12,535 bases of DNA, taken from NCBI GenBank assembly GCA_030044695.1, contig JASIDM010000084.1, positions 1 to 12,535 of the forward strand, written 5' to 3'. Within the stretch, counting starts at the first letter, position 1. The number at the start of each line of letters is the position of its first letter. Made by a program: the position numbers and the translations under genes. A model generated the notes under the pieces. The model was not told where the DNA came from and made no database searches. It worked only from the letters and a program-made list of their open reading frames with translations. This document shows positions 6,216-12,388 of this stretch, one piece after another. This DNA comes from Thermoplasmata archaeon (GTDB lineage Archaea > Thermoplasmatota > Thermoplasmata > Lutacidiplasmatales > UBA184).

Positions 6216-6767
6216 TCAGAACGGGTCGCTGTCAGCACCCTGGCGGGACTCGGCCTCGAGGACGTACTTCGCGTCGTCGACCGAGTAGTCCGAACCCCCG
6301 GACCGGGTGAGCAGGCGCGCCTCGAACGACACCATCTCATGCGCCAGCCAGTCGAACTCGCGGAACACCAGCGGGTCGTTCCCCTCCTTCCGCCACCGCT
6401 CGATCAGGTTCTGGGGATGGGTCAGGAAGTAGTGGTAGGCGGCGACCCACGTCCCGAAGGCGTTCCAGACCATCTGCTTCTCCAGGACCCGGGACCGCGT
6501 GAGGAAGCCGAGCTGCTCGAAGAAGACCCCGACCTCCCAGTTCGTCGCGTCGTCGTGCCGGGCCTTGTCCAGCAGCCACGTGCTGAACTCGCGTCGGGCC
6601 TTGCGCATCCGCGGGCTGTAGAATCGCTCCCTCAGCTCGAGCACGGTGGTCGCCGAGTGGAGCCGCTGGGCCTGCCGCAGCTGCCAGTAGGCGAAGCTCA
6701 GCGTGCCCACGACCAGCACCCAGGTGCCGATGATCGTGGCCCACTCGGCCACGTCCAGCGCCGCCAT
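6216..6767 (-). CDS. DUF4760-like protein with one N-terminal membrane helix
   Basis: A 183-residue protein. Residues 9-28 (WATIIGTWVLVVGTLSFAYW) form a single membrane helix followed at once by a charged amphipathic stretch (QLRQAQRLHSATTVLEL). The remainder is a soluble helical domain with RFYSPRMRKARREF and a central aromatic region (WNAFGTWVAAYHYF). This layout, a short periplasm-side tail, one helix, then RxxYSPxMRxAR, resembles DUF4760 proteins, whose function is unknown. The family name is given with modest confidence; the coding call is firm from codon use. The ATG at 6767 has no obvious Shine-Dalgarno site. It lies 156 bases downstream of the RIO kinase gene on the same strand, and co-transcription is possible but unproven. 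Confidence 0.8.
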   Translation of the reverse strand: MAALDVAEWATIIGTWVLVVGTLSFAYWQLRQAQRLHSATTVLELRERFYSPRMRKARREFSTWLLDKARHDDATNWEVGVFFEQLGFLTRSRVLEKQMVWNAFGTWVAAYHYFLTHPQNLIERWRKEGNDPLVFREFDWLAHEMVSFEARLLTRSGGSDYSVDDAKYVLEAESRQGADSDPF

Positions 6768-6923
6768 CCCGCCGAACGATGCTCGTGGGGGGCTACGTAC
6801 CTTTCGAGCCCTGCGGTGACGGTCCCGATCCCTCGCGACGCGCTCGACCGAGCCCGGGGTGGTCGTCGATCCTCGCCCCCGGCGACCGTCGGCCCGCGCT
6901 GGTCCGCTTCCGGTCGCCCCCGG

Positions 6924-7664
6924 TCACGTCACGCGGAAGCGCTCGATCTGTCGCCTCACCCGCGCGGTCACGTCCTCCAACGTCATCTCCAAGCCGTAGC
7001 GCTGGAAGTACCGGTTCAGGGCACGCACCCCGTGCTCCAGCGAACGCATCGCCTCCTGCAGGCGGACCCAGGCCGGGGACCCGAGACGGTCGACGCGGAG
7101 GCCCGCCGCCAGGTCGATGAACCACGGCTCGTCGTCGTGCACGAGGATGTTGAACGGCGAGAGGTCGGTGTGGACGAGACCGGATTCCGCGAGCCCCTCG
7201 ATCCCGGCGACGGTCCTCTCGAGGAACCCGGGGGGGTCCGACAGGACCGCATGCTGCAGCATGGGCGCCGGCTCGTCGAGGGCGCCCAGGTACTGCATGG
7301 AGAACATGTTCTCGATCCGTCGGCCCGGCTTGGGAACGTGAGCCCCTCCCTGCCAACCGTAGCAGAGCAGCTCGAACTCGCGCGACGCCCGTTGGCCCAT
7401 CGGTTCCAGCTTCACCGATCGCGGGCCGCCCCGATGGGCGGTCCGGTACTGGCGATAGACCTTGACGGCGATCAGCTGGCCGCCGTCCCGGCAGAGGTAG
7501 ACGTCCGCCTCCTTCCCGGAGCCCAACCGCCGCCCAACCTCCGTCGCCAGCCCGGCGTCAAGGATGGCTTGCGCTACGTCGGCGTGGGTCGGCTCCGCGA
7601 AGGAGATCCGCCCGCTCCGAACCTTCCAATGGACGCTCGCATCGAGGTACCCGTCGTTGGGCAT
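6924..7664 (-). CDS. RIO-type (Rio1-like) atypical protein kinase
   Basis: A 246-residue kinase. A short N-terminal segment (about 1-45) is followed by the flexible-loop nucleotide site RLGSGKEADVYL (46-57), Lys68 in AVKVYR, the catalytic loop VHTDLSPFNILV with Asp167 and Asn172, and the metal-binding Asp184 in WFIDLAAG, then a C-terminal helical region. All residues needed for ATP binding and catalysis are present. RIO kinases are nearly universal in archaea and act mainly as ATPases in late small-subunit ribosome maturation. Rio1 usually has DVSQ where this protein has DLAAG, so it is a divergent member and may not be the only RIO protein of the genome. No in-frame ATG, GTG or TTG lies between an amber codon at 7733 and the ATG at 7664, which fixes the start. 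Its likely promoter is about 165 bases upstream. Confidence 0.92.
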   Translation of the reverse strand: MPNDGYLDASVHWKVRSGRISFAEPTHADVAQAILDAGLATEVGRRLGSGKEADVYLCRDGGQLIAVKVYRQYRTAHRGGPRSVKLEPMGQRASREFELLCYGWQGGAHVPKPGRRIENMFSMQYLGALDEPAPMLQHAVLSDPPGFLERTVAGIEGLAESGLVHTDLSPFNILVHDDEPWFIDLAAGLRVDRLGSPAWVRLQEAMRSLEHGVRALNRYFQRYGLEMTLEDVTARVRRQIERFRVT

Positions 7665-7730
7665 CGTTTCGACCCGGCCCGGGTCGGTCGACTCACAAGA
7701 GGCACGAACGGTGCCAGCGGCCCGAGCGAG

Positions 7731-7778
7731 CTACGGCGGAGGGGTCCACGGTACGCTGACATCCGTATCGAGTGCCAT
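7731..7778 (-). other. Possible 15-codon upstream ORF in the RIO kinase leader
   Basis: Between the putative TATA box (7827-7834) and the kinase start lies an ATG at 7778, preceded by GGGAGG (7789-7794, ten-base spacer), that opens 15 codons ending in TAG at 7731. The frame is the same as that of the kinase and contains no other stop before its ATG. Codon third positions are not strongly G/C-biased, which argues against a lost N-terminus and for a leader peptide or chance. Confidence 0.3.
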
Positions 7779-7826
7779 CTCCCGTGAACCTCCCGGCCGT
7801 CGGCCGATCCCGGGAGCGTCCTCGAC

Positions 7827-7834
7827 TATCTAAA
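7827..7834 (-). promoter_or_regulatory. Putative TATA box upstream of the RIO kinase gene
   Basis: TTTAGATA on the minus strand is the clearest AT-rich element in the 252-base spacer between the papain-fold and RIO genes. It predicts a transcript start near 7804 and a leader of about 140 bases, which is long for an archaeal message. Confidence 0.45.
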
Positions 7835-7916
7835 GCCTGAGCGCTGGACGGGGAGCCCTGTACTACCGGGGCCCCGTCGTCCCGCTTGTCAGCGTCGGGG
7901 AGGCGTCTCGGTCTTC

Positions 7917-8735
7917 CTACGCGATCGCGTCCAAGTCCGCTTGGAGCTGAGCCAGATCGAAGCCGTTCGGCGCTCCGCCCCGCTTCTCGATCCAGTCCTG
8001 TTGCGAGAGCAGCGCGTACGCCTCGTCGCAGTACGCCGCGAGGAACTCCCAGGAGGCGGGGATCACCGACCCCCAGGTGGCCAGCTGGACGCTCGTCGCG
8101 TCGTAGCCGAAGACCGCGACGCAGTGACCGTTCTGGGGGTTGGGGGCCCAGGTCGGGCCGACCGCCCCTCCCGGCGGGACCGCCCAAGGCGTGGTCAGCG
8201 GATCCGGGCTGTTCACGATCCCGTCGGGCAGCTCCAATCCGAGGAAGCACACGCCGAACAGCGCAACCGACTGTCGCAGCTCGTTGGCCACGGCGGGGTT
8301 CACCGAAGCGTACGCGGTCAGCGCGTTGGCTCCGGGGCCGAGGGCGAAGCCCCCCCTCCAGCCGTTGAGGAAGTCCAGGATCACCACGCCGGTGTTCTGG
8401 GGGCTGAGCTTGCGGTACAGTGCGACGACCTGGTCCTGGGTCGGCACGACGACCTGGCCGGCGTTGGCCGTCCACACCGTGATCGTGTGCGCCGAAGCGG
8501 CGGGCACGCAATCCCCCAGCGTCCCGTTCCCGTCCAACGGCAGGTCCCCCGACGGGACCTTTGCCTGCCAGGCGATCGACGTGGGAGGCGCGGGAAGGCT
8601 CGGCGTCAGGTACCGCGCCAGCTTGAGCGTCCGTCCGTCGACCCGTCGGGGCTGCTTCCCGAGCCGATACCGCGGAACCGCCGGGCCGACCCCGTCGGCG
8701 CCACCGGAGTCCGAGCGTGCGGGGGGCCTTGCCAT
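7917..8735 (-). CDS. Papain-fold cysteine-protease-like protein
   Basis: A 272-residue protein of a papain-like family common in soil bacteria. The nucleophile region is GTLGDCVPAASAH (Cys76), followed by TVWTANAG and the LDFLNGWR block. The His region is QNGHCVAVFGYD (His204), then ATWGS in place of papain's NSWG, and the conserved tail DEAYALLSQQDWIEK...GFDLAQLQADLDAI. Cys and His are in the right order for a papain dyad; the usual Asn is not obvious, as I recall is also true of bacterial members. No signal peptide or pro-domain is evident, so the activity, proteolysis or otherwise, is unknown. The ATG at 8735 is chosen because GGTTATGC is centred about 35 bases before it; 33 more in-frame residues up to 8834 would swallow that box. 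Confidence 0.82.
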   Translation of the reverse strand: MARPPARSDSGGADGVGPAVPRYRLGKQPRRVDGRTLKLARYLTPSLPAPPTSIAWQAKVPSGDLPLDGNGTLGDCVPAASAHTITVWTANAGQVVVPTQDQVVALYRKLSPQNTGVVILDFLNGWRGGFALGPGANALTAYASVNPAVANELRQSVALFGVCFLGLELPDGIVNSPDPLTTPWAVPPGGAVGPTWAPNPQNGHCVAVFGYDATSVQLATWGSVIPASWEFLAAYCDEAYALLSQQDWIEKRGGAPNGFDLAQLQADLDAIA

Positions 8736-8766
8736 CGAACTGCCACGCGAGACATCGGTCCGGGGC

Positions 8767-8774
8767 GCATAACC
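8767..8774 (-). promoter_or_regulatory. TATA-like box for the papain-fold gene
   Basis: GGTTATGC on the minus strand, about 35 bases before the ATG at 8735, predicts a leader of about 8 bases. It shares TTATGC with the box before the gene starting at 6173. Confidence 0.5.
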
Positions 8775-8825
8775 TCCTGCGTCCTCCCCCACGCCACGAA
8801 CGATGCCCCTCCGGGGGGTTACCCG

Positions 8826-8902
8826 GCCGTTCACCGACCTCGGACGACGTGGCGCTCCCGAGCGGGACCCGTCATAACGGCGAGCCGTTCACCGCCCTCG
8901 GA
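8826..8902. repeat. Direct repeat pair flanking the GNAT promoter
   Basis: GCCGTTCACCGACCTCGGA (8826-8844) recurs as GCCGTTCACCGCCCTCGGA (8884-8902): 18 of 19 bases match and starts are 58 bases apart. The TATA-like CATAAC lies between the copies and the second copy covers the predicted transcript start, so a repressor-type operator pair is possible. Confidence 0.6.
8873..8878 (+). promoter_or_regulatory. TATA-like box for the GNAT gene
   Basis: CATAAC sits about 48 bases before the ATG at 8924, which predicts a start near 8902 and a leader of about 22 bases. Confidence 0.4.
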
Positions 8903-8923
8903 GGCTTGCGCCGGGCGACGCTC

Positions 8924-9433
8924 ATGCCGGTAGCATCGGCGATCACCGTCCGACGCTCGCGATCCGCCGAATGGCCGTCGCTGCGGGAGCTGCGGCTCCG
9001 CGCCCTGGAGTCCGACCCGCTCGCCTTCGGCTCCACCTTGGCCGAAGAGAAGGCCTTCGACGACGAACGCTGGCGCCACCGAGCTCTCGAGGGCTCGGAG
9101 TCCCCCACGCTCTCCCAGTGGGTCGCGGACGCCGGCCCCGGAGGCTTGGTCGGGTCCGTGACGATCGCCGAGGTCGAGGGCCGACTCCATGTCTTCGGGA
9201 TGTGGGTCGAACCGCGGTACCGCGGCCAGGAGATCGGGGCTAGGCTCCTCGACGCCGGGCTCCGATGGGCCCGCTCGACGTTCCCCGGTCGTCCGGTCCA
9301 CCTGGATGTCAATCCGCGGCAGGTCCGAGCGGTCCGCCTCTACGAATCCCGGGGCTTCCGTCGAGCGGCCCCGGACCGGCCGCTGGGGCACACTCCCGGG
9401 GAGACCCGGTACGAGATGGTCCTACCGGGCTGA
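8924..9433 (+). CDS. GNAT family N-acetyltransferase
   Basis: A 169-residue GNAT protein. Motif C-like ITVRRSRSAEWPSLRELRLRAL opens the fold. The strand HVFGMWVEPRYRG leads into the acetyl-CoA pyrophosphate loop Arg100-Gly-Gln-Glu-Ile-Gly-Ala106. Motif B is the terminal VHLDVNPRQVRAVRLYESRGF, close to the LxV...N..A..LYE..GF block of small-molecule and peptide acetyltransferases. It should transfer acetyl groups from acetyl-CoA to a primary amine in the cytosol; the acceptor cannot be read from sequence. The ATG at 8924 is used. A GGAGG at 8900-8904 is too far away to serve it, while a CATAAC box upstream fits a short-leader transcript. It is divergent from the papain-fold gene, with 188 bases between the two start codons. 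Confidence 0.92.
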   Translation: MPVASAITVRRSRSAEWPSLRELRLRALESDPLAFGSTLAEEKAFDDERWRHRALEGSESPTLSQWVADAGPGGLVGSVTIAEVEGRLHVFGMWVEPRYRGQEIGARLLDAGLRWARSTFPGRPVHLDVNPRQVRAVRLYESRGFRRAAPDRPLGHTPGETRYEMVLPG

Positions 9434-9468
9434 ACGGCGGCGCAGGTCGACGCAACTGTGGCCCCGTG

Positions 9469-9505
9469 CGTGCCCGGCGCCTTCGGCCAGGACCGCTCGG
9501 GCACG
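9469..9505. repeat. Inverted repeat between convergent genes
   Basis: Perfect 8-base arms CGTGCCCG (9469-9476) and CGGGCACG (9498-9505) enclose 21 bases, beginning 35 bases after the GNAT stop, in the 164-base spacer shared with the convergent membrane-protein gene. No T-run follows. It could end or protect transcripts on either strand. Confidence 0.4.
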
Positions 9506-9597
9506 TCGCCTCCTCAGGCGAGGCCTCGGGTCGAGCGTCGTGGCCGTCCTCGGGACGAGGTGGCGGCCGTCCCTCGTAGGGGCCGGAGCTGCGATGG

Positions 9598-9912
9598 TCA
9601 GACCAGGGTCGGCCGGTCGAACGCTCGAAGCCGACTCGTCAGGAGCACGCCGCTGCACATCCCCACGACGAAGACGATGCCCACCACGCTGAACAGCAGG
9701 ACGCCGGCGACGCCAAGGCCCCCGAGGGTCCGTTCGAGCGCGCTGACCCCTCTCCAGATCTGGGCGGCGCTGACGTAGCCCAGGAGCCAGGTCAGGGCGA
9801 CGGCTCCCGCGAGCAGGAACACCAGGGCGACGAAGAAGCGGAGGAGCAGTCCTGCGATAAGGCCCAGGATCAGGACGACGGCGTACTCCAGCAGTGATGC
9901 AACCACGGCCAC
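9598..9912 (-). CDS. Small three-helix membrane protein, function unknown
   Basis: A 104-residue, strongly hydrophobic protein with membrane segments at about 5-23 (ASLLEYAVVLILGLIAGLL), 27-47 (FVALVFLLAGAVALTWLLGYV) and 67-92 (LGVAGVLLFSVVGIVFVVGM), linked by a short polar loop with Trp and Arg and ending in a basic tail. It matches no family I recognise; a real gene is supported by the membrane pattern and by G/C-rich third codon positions. The GTG at 9912 is used; a GTG at 9906 is an alternative. The TATA-like CTTATACC (9969-9962, minus strand) would give a leader of about 27 bases. It is divergent from the two-gene nucleotidyltransferase operon and shares its control region, so a functional link is possible but unproven. 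Confidence 0.7.
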   Translation of the reverse strand: MAVVASLLEYAVVLILGLIAGLLLRFFVALVFLLAGAVALTWLLGYVSAAQIWRGVSALERTLGGLGVAGVLLFSVVGIVFVVGMCSGVLLTSRLRAFDRPTLV

Positions 9913-9960
9913 CTACCGCCCGGCCCGGGGGGCGAGGTACTCGGCGTGGGTACGACGCCC

Positions 9961-9991
9961 CGGTATAAGGGCCCGCGTCGGAGTTATACCG
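9961..9991. promoter_or_regulatory. Facing TATA boxes forming an inverted repeat
   Basis: CGGTATAA (9961-9968) and TTATACCG (9984-9991) are perfect 8-base inverted arms 15 bases apart. Read on the minus strand, the left arm is well placed as the TATA box of the membrane-protein gene (start 9912). The two arms together look like an operator or a bidirectional promoter core. Confidence 0.5.
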
Positions 9992-10112
9992 CCGGAACGG
10001 CCCGAGACCGCTTCCGGCATCGCGCCAGCTACGCGCCGCGGGCGGTGCGGACGAACGGATTCGGCGGCGAGGACGCTCGCGCCGAAGCCGAACAACGGTG
10101 GCCTAGCAAGAT

Positions 10113-10124
10113 AGTATATATACT
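10113..10124 (+). promoter_or_regulatory. Strong palindromic TATA box of the two-gene operon
   Basis: AGTATATATACT is a perfect 12-base palindrome and the best TATA box in the window. It is centred about 28 bases before the GTG at 10147, so transcription should start at or next to that codon. A second element, TTTATACC (10135-10142), lies between the box and the start. Confidence 0.75.
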
Positions 10125-10146
10125 TAGTTGGCGATTTATACCCCCG

Positions 10147-10713
10147 GTGAAGCTGGAGGGTCGGCTGTTCCGTGAGCCCGGAGAGCGGCCCCTGCCGGCG
10201 GAGATGCTGGCCTCCCTCCCTCGCCAACGTGGCCGGCCGCGTTCCGAGTACCGCCCGAAGGTCCGGTCGGAGGCCGACGTGCGTCGGCTGAGAAGGCACC
10301 GGGTGCCGGCCGTGCTGTTGACGGCCGAGTGGGTGAGCCGGTCCGGCTATCCGGTCGCCTTCCGTCCCTGGCTCGTGGTCCCCGAGCGGCTGTCGGACCA
10401 GCTCGCCTCGGAGTATCGGGTCCTCCCGGTCAAGGACGAGGAGGCGCTCCGCGAGCCCGGCGTCGTCGAGCTCGTGACGTGGCTCCTCCGATTCGACCCG
10501 CTCGCCGCGCGCGTGGTCGCCAGCCGCAACCGGGCCCACCTCGACCCCCACGAGCTCTACCGTCGGGTGCGCAACGAGGGCGTGGAGCGCCCGGCGACGA
10601 AGATCCGCCTCCAGCAGTTCGCCCCCGCGATCCCGCGCGTCGGGGAGCCGCTGCCCGCCTCGGAGCTCCGATGGATCGAGCGCAACAACCCCGCGGAGGG
10701 GGTCGCCGCGTGA
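10147..10713 (+). CDS. Unrecognised 188-residue protein, partner of the nucleotidyltransferase
   Basis: I do not recognise this family. The protein is basic and Arg-rich in its first third (about 25-57, with RQRGRPRSEYRPK and RRLRRHR), then has a compact mixed region (PAVLLTAEWVSRSGYP, PWLVVPERLSDQLASEYRVLPV), a helical stretch (VVELVTWLLRFDPLAARVVASR, HELYRRVRNEGV) and a C-terminal tail ending in WIERNNPAEGV. No membrane segment, Cys pair or classic helix-turn-helix is evident. GTG 10147 is chosen because the strong TATA box lies about 28 bases upstream; the open frame back to 9946 crosses the promoter and is not credible. It overlaps the next gene by GTGA, which implies coupled translation. 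By position, size and partner it could be the antitoxin or regulator of a nucleotidyltransferase toxin; that is inference only. Confidence 0.8.
   Translation: MKLEGRLFREPGERPLPAEMLASLPRQRGRPRSEYRPKVRSEADVRRLRRHRVPAVLLTAEWVSRSGYPVAFRPWLVVPERLSDQLASEYRVLPVKDEEALREPGVVELVTWLLRFDPLAARVVASRNRAHLDPHELYRRVRNEGVERPATKIRLQQFAPAIPRVGEPLPASELRWIERNNPAEGVAA
10695..10700 (+). promoter_or_regulatory. Shine-Dalgarno site of the nucleotidyltransferase gene
   Basis: GGAGGG inside the end of the upstream gene lies nine bases before the GTG at 10710. The operon thus follows the archaeal pattern of a leaderless first gene and an SD-led internal gene. Confidence 0.7.
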
Positions 10714-11297
10714 CCGAGCCGTCGGTCGGGGCCGCCGACCGGATCCTTCGCCGTCACGGGATCCGGTACGTGGTCGTGGGGGGCCAGGCGATCGCCCAGA
10801 GCGCGGCGACCGCGACGCGGGACGTCGACGTGATGGTGACGACCGCCGACTACCGGGCCGCCCTCGCCCGCCTGGGAGCGGACACCGAGCTCACCCAGGC
10901 CTGGGACGGCGGCGCCGTCACGCGCTTCGGGATCCGAGGGGCCGGCGGGACCCCCCTCGACGTGGTGGACGCGGGGGTCTTCGCGGGCACGAGGACCGCG
11001 GACGAGTTCTTCGACTTCCTGGTCCACGAGGAGTCGACGGAGGCCGACGGGATCCGCTACGTCAGCGCCGCGGCCGTGTGGTACACCCGGCTCCTGACGA
11101 AGCGCTGGCGGGTCTACGCGGAGAAGATCGTCACCAACGTGCTCGACGGGGTCTCTCCCGAGCGGCTGGACCAGGTCGAGGCGATCGCGCGCCGGTTCGG
11201 CACGGATGCGGTGTTGCGGCCGCGGATCGAGTACGTACGCGAGGCGCTTCGCCAGCAGGACGTCGCCTCGCTCGTCGGCACGGACCGGAACGGCTAG
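10710..11297 (+). CDS. Nucleotidyltransferase-fold protein (AbiEii/MNT-like)
   Basis: A 195-residue protein with the polymerase-beta-type nucleotidyltransferase signature. YVVVGGQAIAQSAATATRDVDVMV has Gly24-Gly25 and, 13 residues on, Asp38-x-Asp40; Asp84 in PLDVVDAG is the likely third metal ligand. A C-terminal helical half follows (about 125-190: YVSAAAVWYTRLLTKRWRVYAEKIVTNVL and an ending EYVREALRQQ). The GG-xAL...R.TxDxD pattern is that of AbiEii and related toxins, which transfer nucleotides to tRNA or to protein. All three acidic residues are present, so it is probably active. The GTG start overlaps the stop of the upstream gene and has its own GGAGGG. A housekeeping role is unlikely for this size and arrangement, but a non-toxin nucleotidyltransferase cannot be excluded. 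Confidence 0.85.
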   Translation: MTEPSVGAADRILRRHGIRYVVVGGQAIAQSAATATRDVDVMVTTADYRAALARLGADTELTQAWDGGAVTRFGIRGAGGTPLDVVDAGVFAGTRTADEFFDFLVHEESTEADGIRYVSAAAVWYTRLLTKRWRVYAEKIVTNVLDGVSPERLDQVEAIARRFGTDAVLRPRIEYVREALRQQDVASLVGTDRNG

Positions 11298-11432
11298 TCT
11301 CCCCTTCCGAGCGGTACGGGAGGCACGGCCTCGGCCCAAGGTCGCTGACCACCGCCGTCACGCGTCGGAGCGCCACGAACCGGAACCTCGAGGCGTCGGG
11401 CGCGCGGCCGAACCGGTCGGGCCGGGCCCGAA

Positions 11433-12152
11433 CTAGGTCGACGGCGTGCCGGCGCGCCGTCGGTCATGGATCGTTGCCGCGGCGCACACGAGCCCGACGG
11501 CGGCCACCAGAGGCAGCACGAGCATCGCCCGATCCGCCTCGAACAGCAAGCCTCCCAGCGCCGCCCCCGACGCGAGAGAGACGATCGCCACCATCCAGCG
11601 CTTCTCGTTCGGCCCGGAGATCCCGAACGCCGCGAGCTCCGCCATCAGCCCGGTGAACGCCATCGTGAGGACGTTGGTCGTGACCCCGGGCACCGCGAGC
11701 TTCCTCCCGACGCTGCTCTGGAACCCCATGCCCACGGAGCCTAGGGAGATCAGGGCCAACGCCTCGGTCCCGTCGGGGGCCCCTGCGACGAGGACCCAGA
11801 GCACCGCGAAGCCGACCAGGAACGCCAGCTCCGTCCAGACCAGGTGCGTCGCGCGGTGGGGCCAGGGCGAACCGTCCTTCTCGGTACCGAGGTATCGGCC
11901 GCCCACGAGCGCTCCGACGGCGAAGCCCAGCAGGGCCACCGCCGAGCGCACGGCCGTCAGGAGGTCCCGCTGCCCGGCGGCGATGGCGAGGAAGACCGTG
12001 TTGCCGGTCATGTTGGCCGTGAAGATGTGCCCCAGCCCGAGGTAGCTCGCGGCGTCGATGACGCCGGAGGCGAACGTCAACGCGATCAGGAACGCGTCCC
12101 GCTGCCGAAGCGACGCCCGCGTGGGCGGTGCTGGCACGCCGTTAGACGACAA
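11433..12152 (-). CDS. YoaK/DUF1275 family membrane protein
   Basis: A 239-residue multi-pass membrane protein of the YoaK (DUF1275) family. Its hallmarks are FASGVIDAASYLGLG (27-41) followed by FTANMTGNTVFLAIA (44-58), and later GSVGMGFQSSVGRKLAVPGVTTNVLT, the second conserved block. Six or seven hydrophobic segments span the sequence, and a short Arg-rich tail (HDRRRAGT) should be cytoplasmic. The family is widespread in bacteria and has no established substrate. The start is uncertain: TTG 12152 gives the full length, and a GTG at 12137 would remove five residues; no in-frame ATG is available upstream and no clear TATA box or Shine-Dalgarno site decides. It is convergent with the nucleotidyltransferase gene across 135 bases that show no clear terminator. 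Confidence 0.9.
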   Translation of the reverse strand: MSSNGVPAPPTRASLRQRDAFLIALTFASGVIDAASYLGLGHIFTANMTGNTVFLAIAAGQRDLLTAVRSAVALLGFAVGALVGGRYLGTEKDGSPWPHRATHLVWTELAFLVGFAVLWVLVAGAPDGTEALALISLGSVGMGFQSSVGRKLAVPGVTTNVLTMAFTGLMAELAAFGISGPNEKRWMVAIVSLASGAALGGLLFEADRAMLVLPLVAAVGLVCAAATIHDRRRAGTPST

Positions 12153-12388
12153 CGTGGACTCCCGGTCCGGCGGACGTCCCTCGTCCTCCTCCGGCCCTCC
12201 ACGCCATCCGATGCGCTCGGCGAGGGACGTCTCCGGTCCTCATATCGGGGCACGGGTCGTCTTCCGCCGACACGACCCCGGCGATCGAGCGTCGAGCTAG
12301 GGCTCCTCGCTCGAACCCCGTCGACCTGCCCCGAGCGCAGAACCGGCGGACCCGAACGGATATCCCCGGCTGAGCCTTGGATCCGAGA
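12153..12388. other. Divergent intergenic region
   Basis: These 236 bases separate the YoaK-like start and the right-edge gene. The only supported element is GGATATCC at 12358-12365. A CATATCGG at 12240-12247 is AT-rich but lies about 90 bases from the YoaK-like start. No RNA gene or repeat was seen. Confidence 0.4.
12358..12365 (+). promoter_or_regulatory. TATA-like box for the right-edge gene
   Basis: GGATATCC is centred about 27 bases before the ATG at 12389, the spacing of a leaderless archaeal start. Confidence 0.45.

Noticed and set aside
7665..7778. Pyrrolysine-type read-through of the amber codon before the RIO kinase
   Set aside because: The upstream codons lack the G/C-rich third positions of real genes here, and RIO kinases need no such extension; a leader ORF or chance is simpler.
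5766..7787. A 673-codon plus-strand open frame opposite the VOC, DUF4760-like and RIO kinase genes
   Set aside because: It mirrors strongly supported minus-strand genes and has no recognisable domain.
9946..10146. N-terminal extension of the operon's first gene back to 9946
   Set aside because: It runs through the facing TATA boxes and the strong TATA box, and a leaderless GTG at 10147 is far better placed.
12305..12325. CTCGAACC resembling a tRNA T-loop
   Set aside because: The required TTCRA is absent and no acceptor or anticodon arm can be folded around it.
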